NCBI RefSeq assembly: GCF_000718785.1 | Contig: NZ_JOCA01000020.1 | Span: forward strand, 62,001 to 126,000 | DNA length: 64,000 nucleotides | Source: Streptomyces sp. NRRL WC-3626 | GTDB taxonomy: Bacteria; Actinomycetota; Actinomycetes; Streptomycetales; Streptomycetaceae | Direction of reading: 5' to 3' | In this document: piece by piece, positions 45,896 through 54,041 of the stretch | Layout: each line of letters begins with the position of its first letter | Numbering within the stretch: position 1 is the stretch's first letter | Made by a program: the position numbers and the translations under genes | The notes under the pieces: generated by a model | The model's database searches: none | What the model was told of the DNA's origin: nothing | Seen by the model: the letters and a program-made list of their open reading frames with translations, nothing else

Positions 45896-46351
45896 ATGAC
45901 TGGCGATCTTTCCCGACGGCTGGTCACCGACGAGTTGTGGACGCTGACGGAGCCGCTGCTGCCGGCGTTCGCACCCCGCCGGCAGGGCGGGGGCACGGCT
46001 CCCGTGGACGAGCGGGTGGTGTTCACCGCGGTGGTCTACGTGCTGACCAGCGGATGCGCCTGGCGGTCGCTGCCGGCCTGGCTCGAGATCTCACCGGCGA
46101 CCGCGCACCGCCGCTTCACCGGCTGGACGAAGGCGGGCGTGTGGCAACGGCTGCACCGCGCCGCGGTGCGTGACGGGCTCGCGGGCGCGGGCGAGGCCGA
46201 CTGGGCCGCCGTGATCGCGAAGGCCGCGACACTGCGGGCCGGACAGCGGACCGGGACCGGTCCGGGCTCGCGAAGATCACCACACGAGACGCACACGAAG
46301 TCGCAGAAGCACTCAGCAAGCACCCAATTCGGGCAGCATCAAAACCCTTGA
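45896..46351 (+). pseudogene. Truncated IS5-family transposase remnant
   Basis: The first about 100 residues (LVTDELWTLTEPLLPAF, GCAWRSLPAWLEISPATAHR, WTKAGVWQRLHRA) are the N-terminal half of an IS5/DUF4096-type transposase. Homology stops near residue 115, after which the frame runs into an unrelated Ser/His-rich tail. The DDE catalytic half is missing, so the element is dead. In another frame, bases 46261-46350 could encode a different protein's C-terminal end (SGLAKITTRDAHEVAEAL), suggesting the IS end abuts a second gene fragment. I saw no clear terminal inverted repeats. Confidence 0.8.
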
Positions 46352-46412
46352 CTCCCCCCATTTCCCTGGTGTTCCTTTGATCATCATGTGCATGAGGGGA
46401 GGACAGTGATTC

Positions 46413-47030
46413 ATGGGTTTCCGGAACATCCGCGAGAGGCGAATACGCCGCTTCCTGACAAGCGCGGTGGTCACTCTGACCGTTCTGACCGGTATCACCG
46501 CGTGCGGCTCGGACACAGCCGGGGAAACGCGCGAGGAACCTGTCGCGGCATCCGACGCCAGTGAATCCCCCACCCGCCCGGCCGAGGGCCCGCTCTACAC
46601 CGCCATGACGGAAAAGGCGGACGAGGGCAAGGGGTTCTCGCTCCGCGACGCGACGGGCCTGGACCGGCATGTGAGTCCGGCTCACGCGAAGAAATTCAAG
46701 GTCTGTTTCGAGAAGGAGAAACCGAACCTCAGAGCAGTGGTCCTCTACGCGGTCCGGAATTCCGAGACGTGCCCGCACGAGGTCGGCACCGGAGGCAAGG
46801 CCGACGGAACGCCGGACGTCGTGGGCACACGGCTGCGCAAGGCCACCGACCAGCTCGTACTGACGGGATACCCGCCGAAGCACATCCACGTGGACGTCGA
46901 CGGCGAACCCGTGTCCGAGGCACGCAGCTGGTCGTACGAGGTCTGCCGGCAGAGCCCCGCGGCCGGCACCCCCTTCTCCTCGGACCTGGAGCCACGGCTG
47001 GTGATCTCGGCCTCCTGCGCCCAGGACTGA
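46413..47030 (+). CDS. Exported lipoprotein with C-terminal PASTA-like domain
   Basis: 205 aa from ATG 46413, which has GGGGAGGA upstream. A twin-arginine-containing basic leader and hydrophobic stretch end in lipobox GITAC near residue 30. The mature part is Glu/Ala-rich. The last about 70 residues (PDVVGTRLRKATDQLVLTGY...) resemble a single PASTA domain, a peptidoglycan- or beta-lactam-sensing fold normally found in kinases and PBPs. Three or four cysteines may form disulfides. It is close to, but not part of, the PBP transcription unit. Its role is unknown. Confidence 0.75.
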   Translation: MGFRNIRERRIRRFLTSAVVTLTVLTGITACGSDTAGETREEPVAASDASESPTRPAEGPLYTAMTEKADEGKGFSLRDATGLDRHVSPAHAKKFKVCFEKEKPNLRAVVLYAVRNSETCPHEVGTGGKADGTPDVVGTRLRKATDQLVLTGYPPKHIHVDVDGEPVSEARSWSYEVCRQSPAAGTPFSSDLEPRLVISASCAQD

Positions 47031-47076
47031 CCCGGCAACCGACGGATCCACCACCAGAGAATGACGAGGTAATCCC

Positions 47077-47472
47077 ATGCGCAAGATCGCACGCGCCGCC
47101 GCCATACTTCCGATCGTCGCCGCGTTCTGCGTCGGCATGACGGCGACCGCCCAGGCCGAGTCGGACTGCACCGACTACTCCGACAACGGCGGAGCCAAGG
47201 CCCAGTTCAAGGCGTACGGCGAGCATCTGCTGGTCGACGACATCTACGCCGACGGAAACTCCGCCGTCGGCGGCATCGAGATCTACGGCGACGGCCACTA
47301 CTTCTACTGGAACCGGCTCAGCGCGGACGGCGGCGTACGCGACGTCAACCTCGACATCGCCGAGGGGACGACCGTCGTCATCAACGCCTGGCTCGGCAAC
47401 TGGGACGGCACCGTCACGGGCGGCATCGACTTCACGTCCAACGCCGTCTCGAACTGCCACGCCGTGGCCTGA
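47077..47472 (+). CDS. Small secreted protein
   Basis: 131 aa. A Sec signal (KIARAAAILPIVAAFCVGMTATAQA) with cleavage after AQA near residue 27 leaves a mature protein of about 100 residues. This is rich in Gly, Asp and aromatic residues, with two cysteines likely to be joined (ESDCTD...SNCHAVA). GVRDVNLDIAEGTTVVINAW suggests a small beta-sandwich fold. I do not recognise the family. It lies 46 bases after the PASTA-like lipoprotein, perhaps in one operon with the next gene. Confidence 0.75.
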   Translation: MRKIARAAAILPIVAAFCVGMTATAQAESDCTDYSDNGGAKAQFKAYGEHLLVDDIYADGNSAVGGIEIYGDGHYFYWNRLSADGGVRDVNLDIAEGTTVVINAWLGNWDGTVTGGIDFTSNAVSNCHAVA

Positions 47473-47534
47473 TCCACCCAGCTCGCCCGCACCGATCTTC
47501 CGCCCGTAACGACCGGAACAGGAGCGTGATCACC

Positions 47535-47969
47535 ATGCGCAGAACGTTCGCCACCGCGGCCGCCCTCGCGCTGTCGCTGACCGGCCTCGGTGTCGCCACC
47601 GCCCCGAGTGCCTCCGCCGCAACGTCGGGCGCCGCCGAGTACGGCTGTCCGGGAAGCCTCGTCGGCACGTACAACACGCCGGCGTCGGGCGAGGTGTGGG
47701 GCCAGTTGCGCGTGTACTACTCCTCCGCGAACAGCGGCACCAACTGTGCCGTGCTGCTGGCGAAGAAGTACTACGGCTCGTCCCACTACATGGAAGTGGG
47801 CATCAACATCTCCGGCCGCAGCGGCAAGCTCGACTCCGGTGCGTACAAGTACTACGCGGGGCCCGTCACCGTCACCGGTACCAACGGGCACTGCATCGAC
47901 GTCGGCGGCGGCGAGGACAACGGGGGCATCTGGGCGGGCAGGTCCGTCAAGGGCGTCCACTGCGGATGA
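47535..47969 (+). CDS. Secreted spore-associated-protein-like polypeptide
   Basis: 144 aa from ATG 47535, with AGGAG ten bases upstream. The signal peptide ends at ASAAT near residue 30. The mature part has cysteine pairs and the pattern SGAYKYYAGPVTV...GHCIDVGGG, resembling the SapA spore-associated protein family of Streptomyces. It is the third exported small protein in a row. A strong terminator follows. Confidence 0.75.
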   Translation: MRRTFATAAALALSLTGLGVATAPSASAATSGAAEYGCPGSLVGTYNTPASGEVWGQLRVYYSSANSGTNCAVLLAKKYYGSSHYMEVGINISGRSGKLDSGAYKYYAGPVTVTGTNGHCIDVGGGEDNGGIWAGRSVKGVHCG

Positions 47970-47992
47970 CCGGACCCGGCTGACACCGCCCT

Positions 47993-48037
47993 GCCGCCGC
48001 CCTCGCGCTTTCCAGGAAAAGCCGCGAGGGCGGCGGC
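47993..48037 (+). terminator. Terminator after the secreted-protein genes
   Basis: Perfect 15-bp arms at 47993-48007 and 48023-48037 around a 15-base loop, 24 bases past the stop. The next gene is convergent, so it can serve both strands. Confidence 0.8.
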
Positions 48038-48072
48038 ATGCCCGTGACATCACATTCCTCACGGAATGCCGC

Positions 48073-48324
48073 TCATCCCGTACGGCCGCCACCTGAATTC
48101 GGGGACGGGGTGATGTCGGGAATGAGCCCGAGCTCCTGCGCTTTCGCCCCCAGGGCGAAACGGCCGCTCACTCCGAGATCCGACATGATCCTCTGAACGC
48201 GACGCTGCACGGTCCGATGACTGACCCCGAGCCGTCGGGCCACGGTCGCGTCGTCGAACCCCTGATAAAGCAGCGTGAGTAAGTCGCGATCGCTTTCGTC
48301 TCCCCGGATGACCGATTCCACCAT
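48073..48324 (-). CDS. Single-domain LuxR-type HTH protein
   Basis: 83 aa from ATG 48324. It is little more than a LuxR/GerE DNA-binding domain (LLTLLYQGFDDATVARRLGVSHRTVQRRVQ plus the LGVSGRFALGAKAQELGL dimer helix, cut here for length). There is no receiver or sensor domain. Such orphan HTH proteins regulate development or secondary metabolism in Streptomyces. The frame is open to 48372 but the shorter start has a GGGGG site nearby. No partner kinase is in the window. Confidence 0.75.
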   Translation of the reverse strand: MVESVIRGDESDRDLLTLLYQGFDDATVARRLGVSHRTVQRRVQRIMSDLGVSGRFALGAKAQELGLIPDITPSPNSGGGRTG

Positions 48325-48462
48325 GACCCCCTTCGCCCGGCCGGCCACACGGAACCGGCCCGGCGGAAGCATTCGCCGCCGAGCCGCCTCTGATCAAGAC
48401 CTCCGGCCGCAATGGCTGAGATACGGACGGGCGGGACGCCGCGGAACCGGACCGGCGGCGGG

Positions 48463-48927
48463 TCAGCCCGCGAGCAGCTTCTTCACCACGGCGGCGACCC
48501 GGCCGCCCTCCGCCTGCCCGGCCACCTTCGGGTTCACGATCTTCATCACGGCGCCCATGGCCCGCGGTCCCTCCGCGCCCGCCGACCTGGCCTCCTCGAC
48601 GGCCTGGGCGACGATCGCGTTCAGCTCCTCGTCCGACAGCTGCTTGGGCAGGTACTGCGCCAGCACCTCGCCCTCCGCCTTCTCCCGCTCGGCCTGCTCG
48701 GGACGGCCGCCCTGCGCGAACGCCTCCGCCGCCTCCCGCCGCTTCTTCGCCTCGCGGGTGATCACCTTCTGCACCTCGTCGTCGGACAGCTCGCGCTTCT
48801 CCTTGCCCGCGACCTCCTCCTTGGTGATCGCGGTGAGGGTCAGCCGGAGCGTCGAGGAGCGGAGCTCGTCACGCGCCCTGATCGCGGCGTTGAGGTCGTC
48901 GTGCAGCTTCGACTTGAGCGTGGTCAT
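48463..48927 (-). CDS. YqeY/GatB-like protein
   Basis: 154 aa. Helical YqeY family with TLRLTLTAITKEEVA, KKRREAAEAF and the C-terminal AMGAVMKIVNPKVAGQAEGG. It resembles the tRNA-binding tail of the GatB amidotransferase subunit, but its physiological role is not established. It is divergent from the metallophosphoesterase gene, with 103 bases between, as in many Streptomyces. Confidence 0.9.
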   Translation of the reverse strand: MTTLKSKLHDDLNAAIRARDELRSSTLRLTLTAITKEEVAGKEKRELSDDEVQKVITREAKKRREAAEAFAQGGRPEQAEREKAEGEVLAQYLPKQLSDEELNAIVAQAVEEARSAGAEGPRAMGAVMKIVNPKVAGQAEGGRVAAVVKKLLAG

Positions 48928-49030
48928 GACTTGATTGTCGCAGGTACGGGCCCGGGCACGCCTGCCGATTTAAGGGCCCCTGGCCCATGGGGCGTTCGGC
49001 GGCACCTCGCGGGTCTGACACGATGGACGC

Positions 49031-49957
49031 ATGCGCGCGCGATACGGAATCCCCCTGGGAATCACGGCGGCCGGCGCCGCCGGGCTGCTGTACGCGGCGG
49101 GCTTCGAAGCCCGCTCCTTCCGCCTGCGACGGGTGACCATCCCCGTCCTGCCCTCCGGGATGCGCCCCCTGCGCGTGCTCCAGGTATCCGACATCCACAT
49201 GGTCGGCGGGCAGCGCAAGAAGCAGCGCTGGCTGCGCTCACTGGCCGGCCTGCGCCCCGACTTCGTCCTCAACACGGGCGACAACCTGTCCGACCCCGAG
49301 GGCGTACCGGAGGTCCTCGACGCGCTCGGCCCCCTGATGGAGTTCCCGGGGGCGTACGTCTTCGGCTCCAACGACTACTACGGCCCCACGCTCCGCAACC
49401 CGGGCCGCTACCTGGTCGAGAAGGTCCAGGGCCGCCACGGCCTGAACGGCAACGCCCCGGTGACCGGCGTCGTCCACAACCCGTGGGAGGACCTGCGGGA
49501 CGGCTTCGACACGGCCGGCTGGCTGAACCTGACGAACACCAGGGGCACGCTGAAGATCGACGGCACGTCCATCGAGCTGACCGGCCTGGACGACCCCCAC
49601 ATCAAGCGCGACCGCTACACGGAGGTCGCGGGCGGCCCCTCGGACGCGGCGGACTTCTCCATGGGCGTCGTCCACGCCCCGTATCTGCGCGCCCTGGACG
49701 CCTTCACGGCCGACGGCTACCCCCTGGTCCTGGCCGGCCACACCCACGGCGGCCAGCTCTGCATCCCCTTCTACGGCGCCCTGGTCACCAACTGCGACCT
49801 GGACACGGACCGCGTGAAGGGCCTGTCCACGCACACCTCCGGCGGCCACACGTCCTACCTCCACGTGTCGGCGGGCTGCGGCACCAGCCGCTACACCCCG
49901 GTCCGCTTCGCCTGCCCCCCGGAGGCGACGCTGATGACACTGGTGAGCCGGGACTGA
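49031..49957 (+). CDS. Calcineurin-like metallophosphoesterase, membrane anchored
   Basis: 308 aa. An N-terminal hydrophobic helix (GITAAGAAGLLYAAGF) precedes the metallophosphoesterase motifs VSDIHMVGG, NTGDNLSD, GSNDYYG, and GHTHGGQL. The arrangement is that of YkuE/LpxH-like phosphodiesterases acting at or outside the membrane. M. tuberculosis Rv3683 follows ponA2 in the same way. A -10-like CACGAT lies six bases before ATG 49031, so it may be leaderless. The substrate is unknown. Confidence 0.9.
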   Translation: MRARYGIPLGITAAGAAGLLYAAGFEARSFRLRRVTIPVLPSGMRPLRVLQVSDIHMVGGQRKKQRWLRSLAGLRPDFVLNTGDNLSDPEGVPEVLDALGPLMEFPGAYVFGSNDYYGPTLRNPGRYLVEKVQGRHGLNGNAPVTGVVHNPWEDLRDGFDTAGWLNLTNTRGTLKIDGTSIELTGLDDPHIKRDRYTEVAGGPSDAADFSMGVVHAPYLRALDAFTADGYPLVLAGHTHGGQLCIPFYGALVTNCDLDTDRVKGLSTHTSGGHTSYLHVSAGCGTSRYTPVRFACPPEATLMTLVSRD

Positions 49958-50117
49958 CGCCCTTCGGCGGGGCGGGACCGAGGTTCCTCGGCCAGCCGGG
50001 GCTGACGCCCTCGGGCCGGCCGGAGGCCGACGCCCTCGCTGGGCCGGGTCCCCGCACGATCACCCGTCCGGCCCACCCGCATCGCCCCGGACCGGTCATC
50101 CGCCCACGCTGGGGTGC

Positions 50118-50858
50118 ATGACCGCCCCGATACCCAGGGACCTCCCGGACATCCCCGCCCTGCCGCGCACGCACCCGGCGTCGGCCGCCCTCTACGCCCC
50201 CGCCAGAGCCGTCGTCCCCCTGGTACGCCGCCCGCTGGCAGCGGCGTACCGCCTGCTCCTGGCCCTGCTGGCGACGGCCGCCGTACTGGCCGAGGCCCTC
50301 CTCGGCAGCGCGCCCCGGATCCTGAGCTACTTCGTGATCCAGAGCACGGTCCTGCTGGCCCTGGTCATGCTGGCCTCGGCCCACCGGGCCTGGAGCGCCC
50401 GCCACCCGCTCCCGGCCGCCCTCACGGGAGCGACCCTGCTCTACGTGGCGACGGCATCCCTGGTCCACCACATCCTCGTGGCGCCCTCCACGATGACCGG
50501 CGACACCTCCCGCCTGGACTCACTCGCCGCCCACACCCTGTACACGGTGCTCCCCGTCGCGGCGGCCCTGGACTGGCTCCTCCTGACCCCGCCGGCCCGC
50601 ACCCACCTCCGCCAGGCCACCACCTGGATGCTGTACCCCCTGGCCTACCTGGCCTTCACCCTGGTCCGCGGCGAACTCGCCCCCGGCTACCTCTACCCCT
50701 TCCTCGACGTCGCCCGGCACGGCTACCGCAGCGTCCTCGCCAACGCCCTCCTCCTCGGCCTCGCCTGCTACGCCCTCGCCGTCCTCCTCGTGGCCCTGGA
50801 CCACGCCCGCCCCCGCCCCCGCAAAACCGGATTTCGTCCACGGCCTCCGGTGGGCTAA
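50118..50858 (+). CDS. Pr6Pr-type six-helix membrane protein
   Basis: 246 aa with about six hydrophobic helices after a cytoplasmic Pro-rich N-terminus. Histidines occur at helix ends ([19 protein letters not shown]), and the pattern [17 protein letters not shown] is typical of the Pr6Pr/FAR-17a-like family annotated in Actinobacteria. Function is unknown. It ends 33 bases before the tRNA-Pro gene, so it is the last core gene before the island. Confidence 0.78.
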   Translation: MTAPIPRDLPDIPALPRTHPASAALYAPARAVVPLVRRPLAAAYRLLLALLATAAVLAEALLGSAPRILSYFVIQSTVLLALVMLASAHRAWSARHPLPAALTGATLLYVATASLVHHILVAPSTMTGDTSRLDSLAAHTLYTVLPVAAALDWLLLTPPARTHLRQATTWMLYPLAYLAFTLVRGELAPGYLYPFLDVARHGYRSVLANALLLGLACYALAVLLVALDHARPRPRKTGFRPRPPVG

Positions 50859-50891
50859 AGTAAACGTCGTCGCCGCGACAGCAGCGACAAT

Positions 50892-50965
50892 CGGGGTGTA
50901 GCGCAGCTTGGCAGCGCGCTTCGTTCGGGACGAAGAGGTCGTGGGTTCAAATCCCGCCACCCCGA
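50892..50965 (+). tRNA. tRNA-Pro(CGG)
   Basis: A full cloverleaf is visible. The acceptor arms are CGGGGTG/CACCCCG. The D-arm is GCGC...GCGC. The anticodon stem CTTCG/CGAAG has loop TTCGGGA, giving anticodon CGG for Pro codon CCG. The T-arm is TGGGTTCAAATCCCG. Base 50965 is the discriminator A, and CCA is not encoded. The sequence after it carries an integrase stub, so its 3' end is the likely attachment site of an integrated element. Confidence 0.93.
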
Positions 50966-50977
50966 CAGCCGAAACAC

Positions 50978-51017
50978 CAGGTGAGGCACCTACTCAATTG
51001 AGTAGGTGCCTCACCTG
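50978..51017 (+). terminator. Perfect 40-bp palindrome after tRNA-Pro
   Basis: Twenty-base arms centred on 50997/50998 are perfectly complementary with no loop and are flanked by GAAA and TTTC. It is 12 bases past the tRNA and is followed by a T-run, fitting a tRNA terminator. It could equally mark the island junction. Confidence 0.7.
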
Positions 51018-51061
51018 TTTCGTGTGCGTGTCTATCTGCGTGACTACCGCGTCCCGCGTGT

Positions 51062-51205
51062 CTATGGCCGCTGCGGATCAGCACCGAAGATCCCGTCCAT
51101 GACCACGGCGCCGGTCTGGATCACGGGCCGGATCTGCTTCCAGTAGACCTCCTCGGTCACGGCCGTCCCGGAGTGCCCGACGAGCCGGGAGATCACTTCC
51201 AGCGG
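51062..51205 (-). pseudogene. C-terminal stub of a tyrosine recombinase (integrase)
   Basis: The last 46 residues of this frame (PLEVISRLVGHSGTAVTEEV then YWKQIRPVIQTGA) match the C-terminal catalytic region of actinobacterial phage/ICE integrases, with HSG and the nearby Tyr of the active site. The upstream sequence in the frame is unrelated, so most of the gene has been deleted. It ends about 100 bases from the tRNA-Pro, where an integrase gene is expected. Confidence 0.75.
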
Positions 51206-51252
51206 TACGCAACGGTACGGCTTCCGTGAGCATGACTTGTCTGACCTCTTGA

Positions 51253-51840
51253 TCAGTGGCTGCGGACAGCGGAGGCAGCGTCCTCCTGCTTCTCGGCGTC
51301 GGAGAACAGGAGGGTGGGCTCGGCGAGGATGTCGCGGCCGACCTCGCTCTTGTAGATCTCGTCGACGCTGCCGAATCGGGCTTCGGAGTAGTCGAGGTCC
51401 AGCAACGTGGCGGCCTGGCGGACCGATGCCTCGTCGGGCCCCTCGATCTCCAGGAAGGCGGGGAGATCGGGCCAGGTGTCGAAGTCGAAGGCGACCTCGC
51501 CCAGGCGCCACTCCTCGCGGTAGTTCTCCTGGTAGCGGACTTCGGTGAGGCCGACCCGGCGCAGGATGTCGGCCATGGCGTGCAGGTCGGACACCTCGGT
51601 CTCGATCTCCTTTGTGCCGTCGATCGTGGTGGCGTCGGTGACCTGCTTGAGCGTGAGCGTAGACCGGGTGCCTTCGTCCCGAAGGCGGACCCAGGCCCCG
51701 CCGTCGAGGGAGTCGTTCTCGAAGATCTTGCGGGTGAGGAGGGTGCGGGGGAACGCCTGGACGGCTCCGAGGGCGGTCAGCTTGGCCTGGAGGTCGGCGG
51801 CGTCGACGGCCAGGAACTTCGCCTCGTACTCGTGATCCAT
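51253..51840 (-). CDS. CYTH-domain protein (class IV adenylate cyclase/triphosphatase-like)
   Basis: 195 aa. The N-terminal ExExK motif (EYEAKFL, Glu4-Glu6-Lys8) and the repeated charged strands (WVRLRDEG, TLTLKQV, FLEIEGPDE) define the CYTH fold. CYTH enzymes act on organic or inorganic triphosphates, and the cyaB label is historical. It is the most distal gene of the minus-strand cassette that begins with the radical SAM gene, 12 bases after the methyltransferase. Confidence 0.82.
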   Translation of the reverse strand: MDHEYEAKFLAVDAADLQAKLTALGAVQAFPRTLLTRKIFENDSLDGGAWVRLRDEGTRSTLTLKQVTDATTIDGTKEIETEVSDLHAMADILRRVGLTEVRYQENYREEWRLGEVAFDFDTWPDLPAFLEIEGPDEASVRQAATLLDLDYSEARFGSVDEIYKSEVGRDILAEPTLLFSDAEKQEDAASAVRSH

Positions 51841-51852
51841 GGGGTCCTTCTC

Positions 51853-52515
51853 TTAGATGTGGTCGGTGAAGGGGGACGTTCGGGCTGCCATGAGCAGGCC
51901 CATGCGGTGGGTGTGGTCGTTCGGCTGGCCGACGTGGGCCCGTTCCGTGAACTCGTTCGTGCGCAGGGTGAGCAGGATTTCCCAGTCACCGATGAAGTGA
52001 GGGAGCAGGCGCTCGGGGGAGGTGTAGTGCTCGGTCATGTGGTGGCGTCTTTCGACGGGCATCATGAACTCCGCACCGAACACACCGCCCGGGCGGACCA
52101 GGCGTTGCATGCGGTCGACGAACTCGGCGAGCGGGCGGTGGTGGTTGGCACTGTAGTGCCACGAGCAGCTCGTCCAGACCGCCTCGCACTGCACGCCCAG
52201 GGGCTTGCCCTCGAGGAAGTCGTCCTCAACCACGTGGACGCGGGAATGGAGTTCTTCGAGCTTCAGCCGGTCGATCAGGCCCATCGCGTGGGCCTCGCTG
52301 TCACCCGGAAGGCGTACCTCGCCTCCGTGCAGGGCAAGCGTGTCGCGTTCGATGGCGACCACGTGGTAGCCGGCGGCGGCCAGCGGCAGGACGAACTTGC
52401 CGTCGCTCGCGCCGACGACCGCGACGGTGGCATCAGGGGCGACGCGCTCGCGCAGTGTGCCGAGGAACTGGGGGAAGAAGGTGAGGGTGTGCTCCCACAG
52501 GCTCTGGGTCTGCAT
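51853..52515 (-). CDS. Class I SAM-dependent methyltransferase
   Basis: 220 aa. The SAM-binding strand-loop is VAVVGASDGKFVLPLAAAGY, with acidic VVAIERD next. WTSCSWHYSANHHRPL resembles the catalytic face of small-molecule methyltransferases. RPGGVFGAEFMMPVE is motif III. The start ATG 52515 has AAGGAG at good spacing and lies inside the 3' end of the kinase pseudogene. The substrate cannot be predicted, but co-transcription with radical SAM and CYTH genes suggests one pathway. Confidence 0.8.
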   Translation of the reverse strand: MQTQSLWEHTLTFFPQFLGTLRERVAPDATVAVVGASDGKFVLPLAAAGYHVVAIERDTLALHGGEVRLPGDSEAHAMGLIDRLKLEELHSRVHVVEDDFLEGKPLGVQCEAVWTSCSWHYSANHHRPLAEFVDRMQRLVRPGGVFGAEFMMPVERRHHMTEHYTSPERLLPHFIGDWEILLTLRTNEFTERAHVGQPNDHTHRMGLLMAARTSPFTDHI

Positions 52516-53074
52516 GGGAGTTCGCTCCTTGCCTGTCGGTTTCTGTGATCACGCGGAGGACCTCTTCGGGGCTGCGCCCCGTGGTGTCGACGCGGCGCAT
52601 CGGGAACGAGGCGTAGGCGTCGGTCATCTGGTCCGGGACGGTTTCGATCAGTGCGTCCCACTACGTCGCGGGCTTGTCCCGGGCGGCCAGACGACGGCGG
52701 CGTTCGTCGTCGCCGCAGACGAGGTAGTACGTGACGGGTGTCGGGAGCCGACGCGGCAGCGTGACGCCGAGCCGAGCCCCCATGGCCCGGTGGGTGGCGA
52801 GGCACCGGGCGAAGTAGCTCTCGACGACTACGGGGACGCCGGCGTTGAGGTGGCTCTGGATTTCCTCGGCCGCGGTGAACAGCGCGGAGAGGTAGAGGCA
52901 CATTCGCGCTTCGACGTTGGTCCGCTGGTCCACGGCCGCTCTGAGGGGCTGGTACAGGGCGGGCACGGTGGGGACGAGGACGGCTTGGCGGGCGGCGGCG
53001 AGCATCGGGGCGACGGTCGACTTGCCGGTGCCTCGTAAGCCCTCCAGGCTCTCGAATCGCGGGTGATCAGGCAC
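52433..53074 (-). pseudogene. P-loop nucleoside/nucleotide kinase with in-frame TAG
   Basis: The start ATG 53074 leads into FESLEGLRGTGKSTVAPMLA, the P-loop of a thymidylate-kinase-like enzyme, and continues through PVVVESYFARCLATHRAM and YYLVCGDDERRRRLAARDKP. A TAG stop lies at 52661-52663. The same frame then continues with WDALIETVPDQMTDAYASFP, which reads like the natural C-terminal helix, to a stop at 52433. One base change would restore about 213 residues. It is either a fresh pseudogene or a sequencing error. It overlaps the radical SAM gene by eight bases. Confidence 0.75.
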
Positions 53075-53969
53075 GGGCGTACACCACGTCCGGCACCGCG
53101 AGCGTGAGCTCGTCGCTGGCCGAGGGCTGGTGGACGATGCGGCCGGCGCTCTTCTCGTACCAGAAGGCGTGAGAGTCCTTGCCCACGGCCTTGCAGGACA
53201 TGGTCAGGGCACCACGCGGGTCGGCCTCGATGCGGTCGATCTCGCGGGGCCCGCCGGTCGGGGCGCAGAGCTGTGGGGCGCCGTGCTCGGAGAGGTCCTC
53301 GTCGACGATCACCTCCAGGGGCAGGTTGGCCGCCGCGAGCTCTTCGCGGAGCCGGCCGTAGGCGGCAGGCCCGGTGACCAGTAGCTCGGGGTGGTCGGCG
53401 GCGTTGCCTACGGGCCGCAGGTGGTGGAGCTTGAGTTGCTGGACCCCGAGTCGGGCCATGATGCCGGCGAGGGGGAGTACCTCACCGATGTTCCGTGAGG
53501 TCACGGTCATGGTCGCGCCGGTCGGCACTCCGAGGTCCCGTGCCAGGCTCAGTGCGTTGAGGGCGCTCTGGTAGCTGCCGTGCCTGCGGATGCCGTCGTT
53601 GGTCGATCCGACGCCCTCCAGGGACACCCTGAGGAGGTCCAGATGCGGCGCGATCTCCTTCAAGCGTCGCTCGATCCGGTACCCGTTGGTGCAGATCTCG
53701 ACGCGCTGGCCCAGTGCTTCCTTGGCGTGATGGACGACCTGCGGGAGATCCCGGTACACGAAGGGCTCCCCGCCGAGCAGGGTGACCTCCTCCGTGCCGT
53801 ACTCGTCGCGCATCAGAGTGAGGAGGCAAGCGGCTTCGTCGGCGGTGAAGGCGTCCGCGTACTGAAGCCGCTTGCCGTGGAAGCAGTGCAGGCACGTGAA
53901 GTTGCAGCGGTAGAGCAGCTGCAGGTACAGCATCCGGATCTTCCTGATCCCGGTAACTTCCCTGATCAC
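53067..53969 (-). CDS. Radical SAM enzyme
   Basis: 300 aa. The [4Fe-4S] motif C22-x3-C26-x2-C29 is in RCNFTCLHCF, followed by TLLGGEPFVY (GGE motif) and VEICTNGY. The C-terminal part (about residues 215-300) has a few cysteines (LCAPTGG, MSCKAVGKD) but not a full SPASM set. Such enzymes modify peptides, nucleosides or tRNA. There is no precursor-peptide-like ORF beside it, so peptide maturation is not indicated. It is the first gene of the cassette, overlapping the kinase. Confidence 0.88.
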   Translation of the reverse strand: MIREVTGIRKIRMLYLQLLYRCNFTCLHCFHGKRLQYADAFTADEAACLLTLMRDEYGTEEVTLLGGEPFVYRDLPQVVHHAKEALGQRVEICTNGYRIERRLKEIAPHLDLLRVSLEGVGSTNDGIRRHGSYQSALNALSLARDLGVPTGATMTVTSRNIGEVLPLAGIMARLGVQQLKLHHLRPVGNAADHPELLVTGPAAYGRLREELAAANLPLEVIVDEDLSEHGAPQLCAPTGGPREIDRIEADPRGALTMSCKAVGKDSHAFWYEKSAGRIVHQPSASDELTLAVPDVVYARA

Positions 53970-54041
53970 TTGGGCTCCTTCGGCTGGCTGCCTTTCGGGA
54001 ACCCGATCGTGGCTGTCTGCCCGGGGACCTCGTCACCGCGT

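Noticed and set aside
49955..50050. Three loose GACGCCCTCG-like repeats between the metallophosphoesterase and Pr6Pr genes
   Set aside because: Spacing is irregular and matches are short. This is expected by chance in such GC-rich DNA.
53067..53969. RiPP maturase
   Set aside because: No precursor peptide, protease or transporter gene is adjacent, and the SPASM cysteine set is incomplete.
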